Shown: one piece after another, positions 32,743 through 43,966 of the stretch
Layout: the number at the start of each line of letters is the position of its first letter
How positions within the stretch are numbered: position 1 is the first letter of the stretch
DNA from: Epiperipatus broadwayi
Lineage: Eukaryota; Onychophora; Udeonychophora; Euonychophora; Peripatidae
Length of the DNA stretch: 64,000 nucleotides
Assembly: GCA_028023455.1 (NCBI GenBank)
Contig: JAQFVV010000320.1
Location: forward strand, 558,001-622,000
Reading direction: 5' to 3'
Notes under the pieces: model-generated
The model's database searches: none
What the model saw: only the letters and a program-made list of their open reading frames with translations
What the model was told of the DNA's origin: nothing
Translations under genes and position numbers: made by a program

Positions 32743-32838
32743 TTATATTGTATCTCTATATGGATCTTTTCTATGCAATTTTTCACTAGACAATGCATGC
32801 TGCAACTCCAATAGCAGCAAAAGCAGGATAGCAAACAT
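32743..32838 (-). CDS. Candidate first exon of a small secreted protein, unidentified
   Basis: An ATG at 32838 on the minus strand starts a 31-codon frame whose first 16 or so residues look like a signal peptide: Met-Phe-Ala, then Ile and a run of six Leu, then polar residues and a plausible small-residue cleavage region (HALSS). It is preceded at the right distance by a TATA box and arthropod-like initiator. The frame stops at 32743-32745, a second in-frame stop follows at once, and the same frame is then open to about 32595. This fits either a pseudogenised secreted peptide gene or a first exon whose donor I cannot place. No mature-peptide cysteine pattern is visible, so I do not assign a class. 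Confidence 0.35.
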   Translation of the reverse strand: MFAILLLLLLELQHALSSEKLHRKDPYRDTI

Positions 32839-32884
32839 TGCTTTATATAACTAAATAGTAGCACAATCACAAGAAAGAAAGAGA

Positions 32885-32923
32885 GACTAACTCACAAAAG
32901 TTCTCAGGATCACTTTTTATATA
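32885..32923 (-). promoter_or_regulatory. TATA box and arthropod-type initiator
   Basis: On the minus strand GTATATAAAAAG lies at 32913-32924 and TTAGTC (compare arthropod initiator TCAGTY) at 32885-32890, about 30 bp downstream. The ATG of the candidate signal-peptide frame is about 50 bp further on. The spacing is what a TATA/Inr core promoter requires. In AT-rich DNA a TATA-like string is common, so the combined arrangement is the evidence. Confidence 0.45.
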
Positions 32924-33268
32924 CTATAGCCCATCTCCCACATATGTACCTTGTCACACATTTCTTTTCTTCTTTCTTTAGAACATTAATGCCCTACAAA
33001 TCTTATTTTCTTATAAGTTATTTCAAAATTAATTATAAGTAAAATATATAATTTTCTTATGTTATAAATATATCACTCATTTCAGGCTGCAAAAATAGTA
33101 TACTCGGCAACCAACAAAATGTATTTTACAAGAAAAAAACTGTTTACTACATTCAATTTATTTATACAATATTTCTACATTTTCATTTATTCTTAAGTTT
33201 CTAATTCTACTAATCCTCTAATTATCCTTGCTATTGATCGTAGGTAAATACGTAGATTACATCTTTTT

Positions 33269-33502
33269 TAGGTAAATGGATTTTAACCAGTACAGTGGTT
33301 TATTTAATATGTATACAAATAGGTATCTAGCTATTCTTAAGTAAAATAAGAAAAAAATTTTCAAACCCTCAACATTCGGCATTTGGCAAGGCTGAAGATT
33401 AATGTCTTTTTCTTTACTGTTTCTCTATGATGGGATATGGAAAAACTTTTAACCTGAAATAAATTATTAAAAATATATTTTACTTTATTAAGATATATAT
33501 AT
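33269..33502 (+). repeat. Interspersed repeat E, copy 2
   Basis: Same-orientation partner of 31374-31606, roughly 80-85% identical by eye. Confidence 0.75.
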
Positions 33503-33563
33503 TAATTCTTTTTTTATTTTCTAGTTAAAAGTTAAAATTTTTCTTTACTTCAGGGTACTAGAG

Positions 33564-33627
33564 ATTATCTAGAGCAGCGGTGGTGAACCTATGACATTAT
33601 CTAGAGCAGCGGTGGTGAACTTATGAT
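33564..33627. repeat. 32-bp duplication of the hAT left end
   Basis: The block attatctagagcagcggtgg and following bases occurs at 33564 and again at 33596. It duplicates both the target sequence and the first bases of the hAT terminus, so two potential left ends exist. Confidence 0.85.
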
Positions 33628-36510
33628 ATGCATGTCACAGGTGGCACATATGAAAATTTTTCTAGCACATTATCGATTTTCAAATTGTATCCTCATTTTA
33701 CAATGAAAAATGCAAGATTTCCAAAATTGAAGGTGCCATCTAGCCATAGAATAGCAAATTTGAACAAACGGCTGAACAAAAATTTCTGAATAATAAGGGT
33801 GTAATTGTGATATGGTAGGAACTTTATATTCAAAGGGGGGAAAATTCACACAGACAAAGAATGCATGCATGCACACAAATAACATATTCTCAGAAAATGA
33901 GACTGAAGATTCATGTGGCAAGTACATAAATTATGTTATGTGACAGAAGTTTTTTTTAATTGGTATTTTGTCCATAATTTAGCAAGTTGCTTCAATTTTT
34001 GTTGTTTAATTCACATGCATCAGATTATTCTTTCATAAGTTTTATATTTATAATAATCTCTCAGCTTTATAGCTATTAATTGAACACCACTAAATTTGCT
34101 TATTTTGTGTCCTGATTATACTTTACGATATGACATGAGTTGGGACATGTCAATACAGACAGTGTGTGCACAGTTGAGTTTGAAATTGGGTTGTGACAAG
34201 AATAATAATATTGCACCTGTGAACTGTGTAATACTATTGCTCTGTAGCTAAATTTTAAAGGTAATTAATTTAAACATACATTAAAGTGAAGATTTTTGAA
34301 ATATTTAAAGAAATATTTTCATTATCAATTTTCGTAAATTTCTTCTGGTTTTGCCCAAGATGGCTAGTGAAAATAAAAAACACAAACTACTATTAAAAAC
34401 AAGCAGCAGAGAATTCCAAAGTTGGTGGACTCAAGAGTATGAAATGATTAATAAAGGAAATAAAGTGGTGTGTGCTTTATGTTCCAGGACAGTTGTATGC
34501 AGGACATCCTCAGTAAAATGGCATTATGAGACCAATCATAAGCTGCTTCTTGAGAAACACAAGAAACAACAAAAGAAATTTATTGCTCAGGTAATTAAAA
34601 ACAAGAATATGCAGTCAGTATCTTTAATAAAATTTATCAGCAGTTCTTCAAATATAACCACTTCTAGTTTTGTTGTCTCCAATATAATTGCTAAATGTGG
34701 AAAACCTTTTAGTGACAGGAAATATGTGAAGGAAACATGGTTGAAATGTGCACCTGTTCTCTTTGAAGACTTTGAAAACAAGGAAAAGATTATTCAGAGA
34801 ATAAAGGATTTGCCTTTGGCTAGGAACATGGTAAAAGACAGAATTCTGGACATGGCTAAAAATATAACTTATCAGCAAAAAATGGATATAAATTCTTCTG
34901 ACTTTGTGTCTCTCTGTCTTGATGAAAGTACTGATATAACTGGATCAGCTCATTTGGCAATTTTCATTCGTTATTGTGTTGGGAATCATATTAAAGAGGA
35001 ATTGATTAATATAACATTGTTAGCAACAACAACAAAAGGGGTGGATATTTGCAATGCAGTTGTAAATGCACTTACAGAAAAAGAAATTGATTTAAACAAA
35101 ATTGTTTCGATTACTACTGATGGTCCTTGTAGTATGATTGGAAAGGAAAATGGTTTCCTCAATTTATTCACCAAACAAATTGGTCTTTCAGTTTTTGGTT
35201 TTCACTGTATTATACACCAGCAGGTTTTATGTGCCAAGACTAGTTTCAGGTCTTTGGAAAATGTTATGAGTGATGTAACAAAAGTGATGAATTTTATATC
35301 TGCACACACTTTAAATAAAAGAAAATTTTTGGAATTACTACATGAAGAAAACTCGGTCTATAATGGTTTACTTATGTACAATAATGTTTGATAGTTAAGT
35401 CACGGAAAAGTTCTCCAAAGATTCGTGGACTGTTTAGATGAAATTAGACTTTTTTTTTCATAATGAAAAAATTATGGAAAAATATAGTCGGTTACTGGAT
35501 GTCGAATGGCTTTGCAAATTAATGTTTTTCACTGACTTATGCTCACATTTGAGTGAATTAAATGTTAAGTTGCAAGGTATTAATAAGACAGTTATTGTTA
35601 TGTTCGATTTAATTGAAGCATTTGCAGTTAAATTGCAAGTTTTCAACCATGATGTTATTTCTAACACATTTAGGTATTTCTCAAATACAAAAAAATTCTT
35701 CTTAGATTTAAAAACTCATGAAAAACCAGATAGAGTTAAAATAATACAAGAATTTTCTGCAGTAATTCAGGTGATAAGCAATGAATTTTTTTCAAGGTTT
35801 CAAGATTTCAGGCAATTTGCAGAAACATCAAAATTTATTTTATATCCTGATACCATCGGACTAGATAAACTCAGTATAGAGATTTTTGATTGGCTCAACT
35901 TCGAAGATTTAGAAATGCAATTAATTGATTTTCAGTCTAGTTCCATATGGAAACAAAAATTTGTCGATTTAAGAAAGGACTTGGAAGCAATTGAAAATGA
36001 TCGGTTATTGGACACAATTAAAAAGTATGCAGAATATGAAATAAGAAGAACTTGGAATGCCATTCCCGAAACCTATAACTGTTTAAAAAAACTAGCAACT
36101 GCTGCTGTCTATTTTCTCAACTTATGCTTGTGAGTTGTTATTTTCTGAAATAAATTTTATAAAAGATAGTTATAGAAATAAGCTGACTGATGAATCCAGC
36201 ACAGCATGTGCATTGCTTAAAGTTACGACTTATGAACCCAATATACAACATTTGGCATCCAAAGTACAACAACAAAAATCTCATTAATAAAAGTTATAAT
36301 TAGTATTGACTTTTATATGGCAAAATGTATTGTATACAATTATTTTGTGAATTTTTAAGTCAACTCCTTAATTTAATTTAATAAAATTTTATAACAATTA
36401 AATTTTTACTGTTTATTTCCTACTAAGAATTTCCTAGCATGCCAGAGGTTGGACAAAAAATAATAATTGTAATATTTGGTATGTGCATATAAAAAGGTTC
36501 ACCACCATTG
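33607..36510 (+). mobile_element. Full-length hAT transposon (dead), with TIRs and 8-bp duplication
   Basis: The left end CAGCGGTGGTGAAC (33607) matches the right end read in reverse complement, CAATGGTGGTGAAC (ending at 36510). ATCTAGAG lies immediately outside both ends (33599-33606 and 36511-36518): an 8-bp target duplication as expected for hAT. A second identical target-plus-terminus lies 32 bp further left. The interior carries one transposase pseudogene in the plus orientation. Total length about 2.9 kb. Confidence 0.9.
34360..36287 (+). pseudogene. hAT transposase, GTF2IRD2/ZBED-like, broken
   Basis: The first ATG is at 34360. The N-terminus has a BED-like finger (CALC...HYETNH, with W-W-T-Q-E-Y before it). 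The catalytic core follows with LDESTDITGSAHLAIFIRY and TDGPCSMIGKENGF, then FHCIIHQQ. At 35389-35394 the conserved Arg-Trp pair of this family (VRWLS) is replaced by two adjacent stops, TGA TAG, each one transition from CGA and TGG. A frameshift in a T-run near 35449-35458 moves the frame to 35438-36133, and another near 36100-36115 leads to the C-terminal dimerisation end (CELLFSEINFIKDSYRNKL) and a stop at 36285-36287. Outside these lesions the frame is well preserved, which suggests fairly recent activity. Confidence 0.9.
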
Positions 36511-36518
36511 ATCTAGAG

Positions 36519-37009
36519 TATAAAGTAAAATAAATAAAATCTTCATATTCTTTTTTTAAATTTAAGAATATTGAAAATTTAGAATAAATTGCAAGTTTGA
36601 AAGAATAGACTAAAAATAAAATTATAGATCAATGCAAATAGCAGATCCCACTTTTGTCTTGTAAAATCTCAATGTAAAAACATTTATTATTTATTATTAT
36701 TATGAAATATCATCTGAATGGCATTGATTCTTGGTGATCATATAAATAGAAATATCATCTATTTGCTTTGTTCAGGCTGCTTAAAATTCTTTCATTATTG
36801 TAGTGATGGATTTCATCAAACTCACTGAAGGTCATTTCAAGAATTGTGTTTTGTGATGAATTAGATTATCTCATGATATGATAAAAATAGAACAATTTCA
36901 ACATGGTTATTTGTACTTTAAGTAAGAGTTCAGATATTACAGATGTAATCTTTTCACTTATTCACTTAATTACTTTTTTTCACTTTCCATGAAATTTTTG
37001 AGTTTTTGT
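36519..37009. other. Stretch with no identified gene
   Basis: AT-rich; possibly decayed LINE sequence belonging to the fragment that follows, but I cannot align it. Confidence 0.35.
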
Positions 37010-37085
37010 CAGAACCATAATTCAAATGTATCAATACTTCGTCTATCCTTTTTCAGTTTCCAATATTCACATCCATAGAGTCACA
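37010..37085 (-). pseudogene. LINE reverse transcriptase C-terminal scrap
   Basis: On the minus strand one frame reads LYGCEYWKLKKDRRSIDTF, matching the 'LYGCE-W-LKK-DRR-I-(A/T)FE' block found after the RT domain in RTE/BovB-like and related LINEs. Nothing longer is aligned, so the family is uncertain. Confidence 0.5.
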
Positions 37086-37324
37086 AAAATTATCATATTA
37101 TAAACAAATCCAATATTAGTTTATATGACTCATAATTAGAGAGCTAAATAGTTACTACAACATATACATGTTAAATGTATTTAATTTCTTCTTCTCTATT
37201 CTCCATTATATCTGTTTATAAAAGCAATTCCATCTTATTTCTGTCCAAAAAAAAAACAGGTGAGAGGTAATAAGTTAATGTAAAAAAAAAAGTCATTCTA
37301 TATTTTGTTTTCTGGGGATTTTAT

Positions 37325-37440
37325 GCACGAGTCTTCTGGTATCCATTGATTACTCTGGCTTGCACTGAGTGGCAATACATATAGAGAGTTTTGCCGGTTT
37401 TAATAACAGTTATAAGCAAGCATAAGAAATGGTGATCATG
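37325..37440 (+). repeat. Repeat family B copy
   Basis: Contains cttctggtatccattgatta, ttgcactgagtggcaatac, gagagttttgcc and 'taagcaagcataagaaatgg'. The right half matches 23310-23358 directly; the left half matches 23165-23235 in reverse. Confidence 0.75.
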
Positions 37441-38384
37441 TGATGTTTATTAACTTCCATATTTCTCCTTTATTTCATAAATAATTTCATATAAATAAAG
37501 ATACAATAAAAGACAAATAACCACCAAGATGCATATAAAACTATGTCACTTAAATTTCTTTATACATGTTAAATATTAGCTCAGAAATAATAAAAAAATA
37601 GAGATTTCATAATGCAAAAAATAATTCAGCAGTCATATATATTAGGGTAGTAAATGATTATCATAGAGAAGTAATTGATATATATTGTTTACTGTAACTG
37701 TAGATTATAATTTATTAAGTTACATTCTAGTGAGATAAACTTTTTGATTTTAATAATTGTTTTTCTTTTTCTTTTTTAGGAGATCCAGAGAACAATGCAA
37801 GCTCAGTAACAGATGTTTCGTTTTCTTTTATTACCGATTGTTTAAATGGCGGGAAACTTTTTTCTTTATTATAAATTGCAAACAGCTTATTTGTTATTCT
37901 TTTCAAGACTATCAGAATTTTTTAAATATGTAGATCGATCAAATGGGGGGGGGGGGACAGTTTACATCATTTTCCGACATTTATTCAGTTGTTTATGTAT
38001 TGTTTATATTTACATTAATGTAACAAATTGATTTTTTTTATTACAGTACTATTTTTAATTAAAAACTAATAAAAATAAGCTTATCCTTATTAGTAAATTT
38101 GTTGTATTTCATGTTTATTAATTATCATTAACTAAAAGTAATACTGATAAAATATCATTAATTGGAAATTCTGTTTTCTAGGTCAATTCAGATTAGTGAA
38201 TTTTTTAGATTTCAAGAATAAGTCTTTTACTCTTTCATTAAAAGTCCAATCAATGTTAACAACATAGATAAACGCTAATTTTACTGTATATAGTTTTGTT
38301 TATATAAAAATACTTTCCAGATATCGTATAAATTTGGGTCCTCCTGTACTATACAGTTTATCCACTTAGTGGAGCTATGTAATA
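37441..38384. other. AT-rich stretch with a G12 run
   Basis: No supported gene. A run of twelve G is at 37945-37956. A polypyrimidine tract followed by 'ttttttag|gagatcc' near 37778 looks like an acceptor but no exon can be supported after it. Confidence 0.45.
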
Positions 38385-38478
38385 TTTATGGTTGACAGAT
38401 TTCTCTGGGCATTGTGGCGGAGAGATTCCTGACTTTGATAAAGGAGAAGTCATAGTGCATCACATCACATCACACCAA
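38385..38478 (+). mobile_element. 3'-end stub of the CR1/L2-like LINE
   Basis: Plus-strand sequence with tctgggcattgtggcggag, attcctgactttg and aaggagaag, then four TCACA repeats. It aligns with the reverse complement of 3811-3895, the 3' end of the near-complete LINE. This is a dead-on-arrival, extremely 5'-truncated copy. Confidence 0.8.
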
Positions 38479-39479
38479 AAGAAAAAGGAATTAACAAAAA
38501 ATAAAATATCTGCTTTTATTTTTGAATTTATGATGCAAGTGTATATTTAAGAAAATGAAGCAAATAATATATTTTTCAATAAAAAATATATATTAAGTAA
38601 AAGAAAGCAAAAGATGATCTGCTGACAAGACAAAATGTGTATGAAATAATAAAAAGTTAATATTTAATATACTTTTGGAGCCATAAATTCAATAATAAAT
38701 GCAGATATTTTTTATTTATTCCAATTTTACAGTATCATCTTCTAATTTTAGTAATTATTATTTTTGTTTGCTGAAATGTGATTCAATTTAATGTTAGATT
38801 TTAATTAGACCATCATAACTAATTTTGCTTTTGGAATTTCATTTGGCCTTTGATTAATTATCTATTGTTTTTGATTAAAATAGTGCTTGGATTAACTTTT
38901 CTTCTTTTCGTTTTTTTTTTAATACACATTTGTTCATGGACTACTTTTATGTATTTTTATTGTACACAAACTTACTTAATAAAAGCATTAAATTAAATTA
39001 CATTATAGCAAGCAAAACAAAAAACAAACAAATAAGTAATCATAGAAAATGACACTTGATACTATAAAATTGCAGTCAATAAAAAATAAAATATATGCAT
39101 TTATTGTTGAAATTACAGCTGCATAAGATTGTTAAATATTAATCTTTCGTTTATTTTTATTTCATGCACATTTTGCTGATGGGTTACCTTTTATTTTGTT
39201 TTATTTAATACACATTTTTCGTTGCAAAATATATTATTTTCGTATTTTATTTAATAAATATTTGTGACCATAAATTCAAAATTAAATGTAGATATTTTAT
39301 TTTTTATTGAATATATATTTTTAGCTCAATACTAAGACCATGAAGATCAATTAAGTAGATAGACTATAGACTATAAAAGCATCTAAATTCATTAATTAAT
39401 AACAATATGAAATTTTACAATGCAGTACAGTATAATTTATTTTATCTTCGAAATTTTTTTGGATAATAGATGCTTTTGG
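38479..39479. other. AT-rich stretch, nothing identified
   Basis: No supported gene or repeat. Confidence 0.5.
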
Positions 39480-40095
39480 ATATAGGTATTTAGATTAACG
39501 CTGCTGTATCTGCAATGTACTGCTGCTGATTTTACCAAGTTAAAAAATAGAGAATTTCATCATAGGAAAATAACTACTTCACCTAAGTTAGCTGTATATA
39601 TAGCTGCTATTTTACCTGACTATTGTTTGGATGTGAAACTTGGATGCCCTCTCAGCTCAAGATAAAAACATATGTGATACTATTGAGTCCAATATTGTAA
39701 AACCACATTTTCAGTGAATTATACATGTAAAGTGAATGGACAATGGAAGACATCTAAAAAGATGTTTTATAGTGAATTTGAATATGGCTTTTGTAGGAGA
39801 GATAGATCTCATCTGCATGATAAGAATTATCTCAAAGACATTCTAGAAAAGTGCAACATCAATTGCTTTCATTAGGAAAACATGGCAGAGACTAGAATAT
39901 GTTGGAGATATACAATTAGACTTGGTACTGAAGTATTTCAGAAAGAGAAGTTTCCTACTGAGGAAACTACAAGACAACATCATAAATTAACAAGTAAACA
40001 GAAATTTGGACCATCATGTTCTATATGTAGATGTATTTGTAGTTCATAGATTGGATTGTATAGCCACTGCAAAACTCATTTAGGGTAGTTTTTTT
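39480..40095 (+). pseudogene. LINE relic (C-terminal tail with zinc finger), family J
   Basis: Near 39585 a frame reads TSPKLAVYIAAILPDYCLD, corresponding to the 'TKLAVY-A-VLPTLLYG-E-W' block after RT. From 39745 it reads QWKTSKKMFYSEFEYGF, then LKDILEKCNIN, ENMAETRI, TIRLGTEVFQKEKF, and ends with a C2H2-like finger (CSICRCICSS...SHCKTH). This order is the tail of a widespread invertebrate non-LTR reverse transcriptase of the CR1/Jockey-like group. Stops and shifts are present. Related relics: 45540-47260 and 48110-48830, both minus. Confidence 0.75.
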
Positions 40096-40835
40096 GGAAT
40101 TGGAATAACCATACTCTTTTTTGAGTGATTGTTTGTTATTATTATTATCTGTAATTCAATATTCTTTAATATACAGTCAACGAATTGTTTAATATATTTT
40201 TGATGAATTCTTTAAATGTATTTTAAGTAACAGCATATTAATTTAATACTATAACTTTACTTTTAAAATTAAAACTTTATTTGCACCTTAGAGTAGATAC
40301 AAAAAAACAACAATGATAGTATAAAATTATGCCAATAAGAATGTTTCAATGTATACATATAAATATGGTATGCAAAACTATGTATATAGAAAAATCAAAA
40401 GTTGTATTAGATCAATAACATGGTTTCAAGAGCTGCATAAGAAAATTATGATAGGTAATTAATGTAAGTATGAAAGAAACATAAATAAATATAAATAAAA
40501 TCAAAGATTACACTAATGCCTTAAGGCAGTGCATTATATGCATAATTAGCTAGGAATATAAAGTAAGTGAAACCTATATATAAGGTTTGTAAATTCCATT
40601 GATTAATGACTATCCTGACCCAAAGAGTATTGAGGACTATAACAATATTTACAAGTTGATATAGGTAAATTAATTATACAGAATGGAATTAATGCAAAGT
40701 TTATGTATTAAATATATAGGATGTATGAAAGATCTACATAGTTAAAGTTTAGATTATTCTTAGGTGAAAGATGGGATATATTATTTATTCAGTGGATGGG
40801 AGAAAGTTCAAGTTTTAGGCCTAGAAATACATGAA
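40096..40835. other. Stretch with no identified gene
   Basis: AT-rich; the part adjoining 40836 is probably the 3'UTR of the L1-like relic on the minus strand. Confidence 0.4.
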
Positions 40836-43043
40836 TTAAGTCTCTAGCCTCATCTGGCTCCAGGTTTGGTCAATTAGCCAAGGCTGACAAGTTCGTTTAT
40901 CCTCATCTTTTATCTTGTAGAGGGATTTGAAAAATCGATTAACCATTGAGTCATCACAGCCATGATCAAATATCATGCTACATCTGGTGGTCCAAATTGA
41001 GAAGTTAATGAAAGTGGCCAGTCTTATTGTTCCGAATTGACCCTTTTTAATTGTGGCCTTAAGAGAAATGTTAGCTGGGTCATTGCCATTTATCCGGTCT
41101 AATGCTATATTACAGAGATAAGTCCATGAATCACATTGATCCAGAATGTGGTCAATGGACTCCTCCTGTTTGTTACATAGGGGACAAAAGGGGTTGATGT
41201 TGTAACCCCTTTGGTAGTGGAGAAAGGCCCCAGTGGGGAGTGCTCTAAGGATTATTTTTATTAAAAAATCACCAAATTTAGGACTCAGTTTGATGAATTT
41301 TGTTAATTTGGAAAAATTGAGAGATTCCTATTGGGAGTATATTAACGGATTTAGTTTTTCTGGGCAACATTAATCGATAAACTTCCCAATATGATAATTC
41401 CCCTGAAAAAGGGAACCCAATGACTGGAAGTTTTGAATAATCACCGTAACTTGCTTTTTAGCCAAATGCTTCTCCATCTATGTGGAGGTCGATCGGTAGG
41501 CTCTACCTTTTCCATGGGGAAGGGCCATTCCATATTGGGATTATCCTTAAAAATCTTGAATAGTATATTATGAGTTCATTGGAGGTAAAAAATCTTCAGC
41601 GAGTGAAGGCTAAGGCCATTAAGAAGCTTGGGTTTTTGTAATACATTGAGGCTGATGATGGGAGTCTTGCCTCCCCAGCAAAGTTTTCTGCATAAGGTTT
41701 CAATTTTTTGGATAAACTTGCCCATGGGGGAAAATCCTGCTAGATAATATGTTATTTTGGGCAATACTATAGCATTAAGTAGTGCTACCTTTCCCAACAA
41801 GGACAGGTAGACTTTAGATAGTGATGTTATTGTAGAATTGACCTTAGCTAATAAGGAAGCTTTGAGTTCCCTTCTCATAATGGATGGGGATGGGGGGAAG
41901 CTGAGAAATTTCTGAGGGAGGCTTCAAACTCACCTGGTATTTGCTTGTCTGATAGAATTGACCATATGGCTGATTTTGCTCTGTTTACTCTGAGACCAAA
42001 TTTGTGAGAAAATTGGTCCAGGAGTTCCTCAAGCCTAGTGAACTCATCCCAAGATGAGATGAACACCAGCACATCATCCATGTAGGAAATATGGCGAATG
42101 TTCTCCCTCAGCATAGGGATGGCTATCCCAGGAAAGACAGCCTCAATGCTTAGCAGTAATGGGTTCACATAGGCTGTGAAGAGGAGAGTACTTAGTGGTG
42201 CACCCTGAGGAATGGAAATACAGGGCTGAAATCCTGAAGCCACTCTATCATTGAGAGAAAATACCTCCCGATTGTGAAGTAGGTTCTCTATCATCTGGAA
42301 GTATGCTGAGGGCACTTGGAGTTCCTCCAGTACACTAAGTAATACTTAGATCCTGATGCAATCAAAGGCCCAGCAAAGTCGAGTTGAACTGCCATCGGTT
42401 GGGACATTCTTCTCCTGCGAACATGATCTATGAGAAGGCGAAAGTGACTGACAGCATCGGAAGTTGAGCTCCCCTTCTTGGCAAATTGGTATGAGGATAA
42501 CTGGTCTATGATGTTGTCTTGGATATCCTCTTTAATTAGGCCCTCGATTGTCTTCACTAGTAAGGGCAACCTCGAGATGGGACGGAGGTTGTCCAATTGA
42601 TGTGAGGCTTCCCATTTCTTAATAAGGGGAACCATGGCAATCAGACACATTCCATCGATTTCTTGGGTGCCTTTGGCCAGAAGGTCAATCATTCCTTTGA
42701 TGATCAGGATGGTGAAGGCATGAAGGTGTATGAGTACAAACTTGGGAATACCATGTAGGCCAGGATGAGTTCTATCTGGGAATGATCTTAATTGTAATAG
42801 GATTCTAGTTTCAGTGAACTTATGTGGAGCTGATTCCCTACTGATTAAAGACCTATGTGAATTAATTATTCCCAGAGGCTGGAATTTTCTGTAGTAAAAT
42901 TCACGAACTTTGGCCAACATGGAAGAACCAGAGTATTCGTTGCCCTGTACCTCAATTGACCTAGGGGCCCTAGACCTTTTTCCAGAGCCCAGGGCCCAAA
43001 ATAATATAACTTGTATTAAAAAAAGGCTACTAAATACAAACAT
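40836..43043 (-). pseudogene. L1-like LINE reverse transcriptase relic
   Basis: The minus strand carries RT in three frame-shifted pieces. From about 43043: HPGLHGIPKFVLI, IAMVPLIKKWEASHQLDN followed by LRPISRLPLLVKTIEGLI, SSYQFAKKGSSTSDAV and motif A (VQLDFAG, shifted just after). From 42315: PQGAPLSTLLFTAYVNPLL (motif B) and SYMDDVLVF (motif C, catalytic YxDD intact). From 41878: LLGKVALLNAIVLPKITYYL and LCWGGKTP, the thumb/linker typical of the L1/Tx1 group. The C-terminal part, open from about 41250 to the TAA at 40836, has a zinc finger CPLCNKQEESIDHILDQC and a zf-RVT-like tail. No endonuclease domain was found upstream. Confidence 0.8.
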
Positions 43044-43884
43044 TTTTGAAGATATATAATAAAATCAATATTTTACAGCCAAATAAACTATTTAAAAAAT
43101 GCAAATGTTTAAAATAATTTATAAATCATATAGATAATCTGACTGTATTTTTTAAAAATATTTTGCTTATTATAAAAGCAACATCCAAAATACTTTCGAC
43201 AATTTTTGATTTCTATTATTTTGGGCATATTTTTTGCAGCATTATCTTTTGACTAATAGAATTTGAAAATATTATACAAAACAAAAAAAAAGGGGGAGAA
43301 AAAAAAACCCCACCCCCCCCCCCCTGCGCGTCTTTTTTTTGGTTTTTAAAAAATAATTTTTAATTTTAAATATATATTTTTATAAATAAAATGTTAAAAT
43401 CCATAAGTTATTTATTTCAAATTTCTTATAAATATTCAAAATGATTATTATTATTTTCAAGATATGACATTTGAAAGAGCATTGATATAAATATATTGAT
43501 AGGCACAAATAATAATAAAAAATAAGCTTTCAAACAAACTAAAAATGATATTTTTATTTGTGAAAAACAATAGTGGAATTAAGAATATTATTACAACAGT
43601 CTTTTAGAATAAGATTCTTAAGTGTACAAAGCAATGGTAAAACTAAAAAGGCAAAGAATAAGGATTTATAATTTCACATCTACATTCTTGTAATTATTCA
43701 TAAAGAAATTTTATATATATATAAATATACCCAATTTGCATATTTGCTTTCATTTAAGGGGGGGAGAGAACATATGAATATTGATTTGCATCGCAAAAAA
43801 TAAAGGAAAAATACAAATCATAAACTAAACAATGGCCATTCTTATTCAAAAGAAGGCATATGACTTTATTGCTTAGAAGTCATA
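43044..43884. other. AT-rich stretch with a polypurine/polypyrimidine and C12 run
   Basis: Near 43280-43340 there is an A-rich tract, a G5 block, another A tract and a run of twelve C (43313-43324). No gene seen. Confidence 0.5.
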
Positions 43885-43966
43885 AGAAGTTTGAGCACCA
43901 GAATCGATCCTGAGACCTTACAATCTCAAGTCCAATGCTCTACCAACTGTGCCAAACCACACAAAC
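43885..43966 (-). repeat. tRNA-like SINE head
   Basis: On the minus strand TGGCACAGTTGGTAGAGC (A-box) is followed after about 35 nt by GGATCGATTCTGG (B-box), and an anticodon-arm-like region 'ttggacttgagattgtaa' lies between. The acceptor stem does not pair well, so a SINE head or tRNA pseudogene is more likely than a working tRNA. Confidence 0.6.

Noticed and set aside
31374-33502. LTR retrotransposon bounded by the two E repeats
   Set aside because: No gag, protease, RT or integrase motif lies between them, and no TG...CA ends or target duplication were seen; kept only as a repeat pair.
37757-37800. Splice acceptor (long polypyrimidine tract then ttttttag|gagatcc)
   Set aside because: No coding-like sequence follows and the tract is common in this AT-rich background.
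43885-43966. Functional tRNA gene on the minus strand
   Set aside because: A- and B-box are good, but the acceptor stem does not pair and no pol III terminator follows at the right distance; a SINE head or tRNA pseudogene fits better.
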